From Planctomycetaceae bacterium (GTDB lineage Bacteria; Planctomycetota; Planctomycetia; Pirellulales; Thermoguttaceae): 7,219 nucleotides of DNA. Below the pieces are notes generated by a model. The model was not told the DNA's origin, did no database searches, and saw only the letters and a program-made list of their open reading frames with translations. The DNA is taken from contig JAITQJ010000308.1 of the NCBI GenBank assembly GCA_031288955.1, positions 1 to 7,219 of the forward strand, in the 5' to 3' direction. The position numbers were made by a program, and so were the translations under genes. Below, in pieces: positions 5,742 to 7,219 of this stretch. Position 1 is the stretch's first letter. Each line of letters begins with the position of its first letter.

Positions 5742-6899
5742 TTACACGTACTTAATCTTGGAGTTCCGTTTAGGCTTACCGGTCTCTTCTGTCTCCTCTT
5801 CCTTCTCTTCGCCTTCGGCATCGTCTTCGCCGGACTCGTGCCGCAACATTCGTTCTACCAGCGCATCCGGTATGTTCGACTTCGTTATTGCATCTTCTTT
5901 TGCAACAATGCCTTCCTTCCAGAGACGGAAAAGATGGTCGTCTAATAACTGCATCCCCAATCTGTGTCCCGTCTGAATCGATGACGTAATACGGAACGTC
6001 TTGTTTTCCCGAATCAGGTTGGCGATAGCACTGGTTACAACAAGCATTTCATAGCAGGCAACACGTCCTCCTTGGATTCGCGGCAATAACTGCTGTGCTA
6101 AAATGCCGATAATTGATGTCGAAAGTTGCGTCCGAATCTGGTCTTGCTGATTCGTCGGAAACACGTCGATAATACGGTTAATCGTTCCCGCCGCGCTCGA
6201 CGTGTGAAGTGTACCGAAAACAATATGCCCCGTTTCCGCAGCGGTGATTGCCGCCTCAATCGTTTCCAAGTCACGCAATTCGCCGACGAGAATCACATCG
6301 GGGTCCTGCCGTAATGCACGCCGTATCGCTTCGGCAAAGGTCGGAACGTCAACCCCGACTTCACGCTGATTGACCGTCGATTTCTTATGATAATGATAGA
6401 ATTCGATGGGGTCTTCTATCGTGATAATATGATGGTCAACGTTCTGATTCAGATAATCAATGCAGGCGGCGAGTGTCGTGGACTTTCCCGAACCGGTCGG
6501 ACCGGTCACGAGAACCAAACCGCGCGGACGCAGAATCAAGTCCTTCATCACCGGCGGCGTGTTAAGTTGTTCCATACTCAACAGTGAGTTCGGAATCTGC
6601 CGCAATACCATACCGGTATTTCCCCGCTGCTTGAAAACAGAAACACGAAACCGGGCTTTATCGCCGAACGCAAAACCGAAGTCGGTACTGCCCGCTTGCT
6701 GGAGTTCCTGCTGACAGCGTTCAGGCGTGATACTTTTCATCAGCGAAACAGTATCGTCCGGTTCAAGGACTTTAGTTTCGAGTTTCACCAAGCGTCCGTG
6801 CAGACGCAGCACCGGCGGCTGCCCGACAGCAATGTGTAAATCGCTCGCCCCGCGAACAACGACGGTTTCCAAAAGTTTATCGACTAAAATCGTACTCAT
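5742..6899 (-). CDS. pilT: PilT-type pilus retraction ATPase
   Basis: The 385-residue protein is a hexameric ATPase of the type II/IV secretion superfamily, PilT branch. PilT drives disassembly of the type IV pilus at the inner membrane, giving twitching motility or DNA uptake. Visible motifs are ASDLHI at 18-23 in the N-terminal domain, Walker A GPTGSGKST at 133-141, Asp box IITIEDPIEF at 158-167, Walker B PDVILVGELRD at 200-210 (the usual Met of GEMRD is Leu), His box GHIVFGTLHT at 224-233, and the PilT signature AIANLIRE at 291-298 (canonical AIRNLIRE). The usual PilT ends soon after residue 345. Here a 32-residue tail (354-385) is very rich in Glu and Asp and then turns basic, which is not typical. 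The start has AGGA 5 bases upstream. The gene follows an unidentified partial gene by 49 bases and is probably co-transcribed with it. PilU is the main alternative. Confidence 0.93.
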   Translation of the reverse strand: MSTILVDKLLETVVVRGASDLHIAVGQPPVLRLHGRLVKLETKVLEPDDTVSLMKSITPERCQQELQQAGSTDFGFAFGDKARFRVSVFKQRGNTGMVLRQIPNSLLSMEQLNTPPVMKDLILRPRGLVLVTGPTGSGKSTTLAACIDYLNQNVDHHIITIEDPIEFYHYHKKSTVNQREVGVDVPTFAEAIRRALRQDPDVILVGELRDLETIEAAITAAETGHIVFGTLHTSSAAGTINRIIDVFPTNQQDQIRTQLSTSIIGILAQQLLPRIQGGRVACYEMLVVTSAIANLIRENKTFRITSSIQTGHRLGMQLLDDHLFRLWKEGIVAKEDAITKSNIPDALVERMLRHESGEDDAEGEEKEEETEETGKPKRNSKIKYV

Positions 6900-6903
6900 A
6901 CTA

Positions 6904-6908
6904 TTCCT
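6904..6908 (-). promoter_or_regulatory. Ribosome binding site of pilT
   Basis: On the - strand AGGAA precedes ATG 6899 with a spacer of 4 bases (5 if counted from AGGA). It supports the start that gives the ordinary PilT N-terminus. Confidence 0.65.
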
Positions 6909-6917
6909 GTTGGATAG

Positions 6918-6944
6918 AGCCGATTAGACACCGCCTAATCGGCT
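6918..6944 (-). repeat. Perfect 10-bp hairpin in the gap before pilT
   Basis: AGCCGATTAG (6918-6927) and CTAATCGGCT (6935-6944) pair perfectly around a 7-base loop. The stem starts 4 bases after the stop of the upstream gene and ends 9 bases before the pilT ribosome site. No T-run follows on the - strand. It could be an attenuator, a processing site that separates the levels of the two proteins, or a protein-binding palindrome. Confidence 0.65.
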
Positions 6945-6948
6945 GCGG

Positions 6949-7219
6949 TCAATTTTCCCGCCAACTGCTGCCGGTCATCTTGATAAGACGGTTGCGGTCT
7001 TTGTCCATTTTACTCTCTAATCGGACTTTTTGCAAAACGGGAAACGGGTTGATTTCAATGCCGCCGCAAACGACAACCGTTGCGAGTCCGTTTTGAGAAA
7101 CGGCTGTCCGGCTCGGCACCGATACCGGCTTCGGATAAGTTAGCGGGCGCAACTTTGTTTCGTCCAAAAACATCGGCAGGGAACAATTTGCCTTCTGTAA
7201 AAGACGTTCCTGATGAATC
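6949..7219 (-). CDS. Unidentified protein, C-terminal 89 residues
   Basis: The - strand frame is open from the right edge (first full codon at 7218) to TGA at 6951-6949. A Met at 7173 is internal to the open frame, and no ribosome site is seen before it, so the gene most likely begins outside the window. The visible part has a proline-rich stretch (LRPLTYPKPVSVPSR), a hydrophobic strand (GLATVVVCGGIEINPFPVL), and a basic end (KVRLESKMDKDRNRLIKM). I do not recognise the family. Being directly upstream of pilT and on the same strand, it may share the pilT transcript. Confidence 0.6.
   Translation of the reverse strand, partial: IHQERLLQKANCSLPMFLDETKLRPLTYPKPVSVPSRTAVSQNGLATVVVCGGIEINPFPVLQKVRLESKMDKDRNRLIKMTGSSWREN

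Noticed and set aside
5153..5821. 222-codon open frame on the - strand
   Set aside because: It is the same strand but a different frame from the oxidoreductase and pilT, overlapping both. The product is dominated by Arg, Lys, Pro and Ser without a fold-like pattern; the oxidoreductase frame carries clear motifs.
5241..5945. 234-codon open frame on the + strand
   Set aside because: It is antisense to the oxidoreductase start and the pilT end, both of which have strong family motifs. No ribosome site or domain supports it.
1..7219. A complete defence island
   Set aside because: Only the tail of a HepT-like toxin points that way. The other identified genes are a pilus ATPase and an oxidoreductase, and no nuclease, helicase, integrase or CRISPR signal is present.

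Overview
The window looks like chromosomal DNA of a Gram-negative-type bacterium, most likely a planctomycete (Planctomycetota, Pirellulales-like). This rests on three things: the Tat-tagged Gfo/Idh/MocA oxidoreductase, a HEAT-repeat protein next to large envelope proteins that I cannot assign to a known family, and the erratic use of Shine-Dalgarno sites. It is an inference from gene style, with no marker gene behind it. Coding density is high, and no gene-free stretch reaches 300 bases. I found no rRNA, tRNA, CRISPR array or insertion sequence.

Left half, all on the + strand (1-4213): the last 36 codons of a HepT-like (DUF86/HEPN) toxin gene; a 535-residue cytoplasmic HEAT-like helical-repeat protein (148-1755); a 226-residue membrane protein with a signal peptide, a lysine-rich octapeptide repeat, one further membrane span and a cytoplasmic helical domain (1773-2453); and a 561-residue exported protein with a long Ala/Pro/Lys-rich linker followed by two apparently folded regions (2528-4213). 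The second and third genes are 17 bases apart and clearly form an operon. The fourth may be read through or may start from its own weak promoter in the 74-base gap.

Right half, all on the - strand (7219-4326): the last 89 codons of an unidentified gene; a PilT-type retraction ATPase (6899-5742) with an unusual acidic tail; and a Tat-exported Gfo/Idh/MocA oxidoreductase (5648-4326). A perfect 10-bp hairpin lies in the gap before pilT. A near-consensus sigma70 promoter lies between pilT and the oxidoreductase, so the oxidoreductase is probably transcribed independently. The two halves converge on a 112-base gap that holds two strong inverted repeats, presumably a two-way terminator region.

The item most likely to be undescribed is the group of three + strand genes: cytoplasmic helical repeat, membrane adaptor, exported protein. 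Together they could form an envelope-spanning assembly, but no known function could be assigned. The HepT tail at the left edge points to a toxin-antitoxin pair just outside the window.
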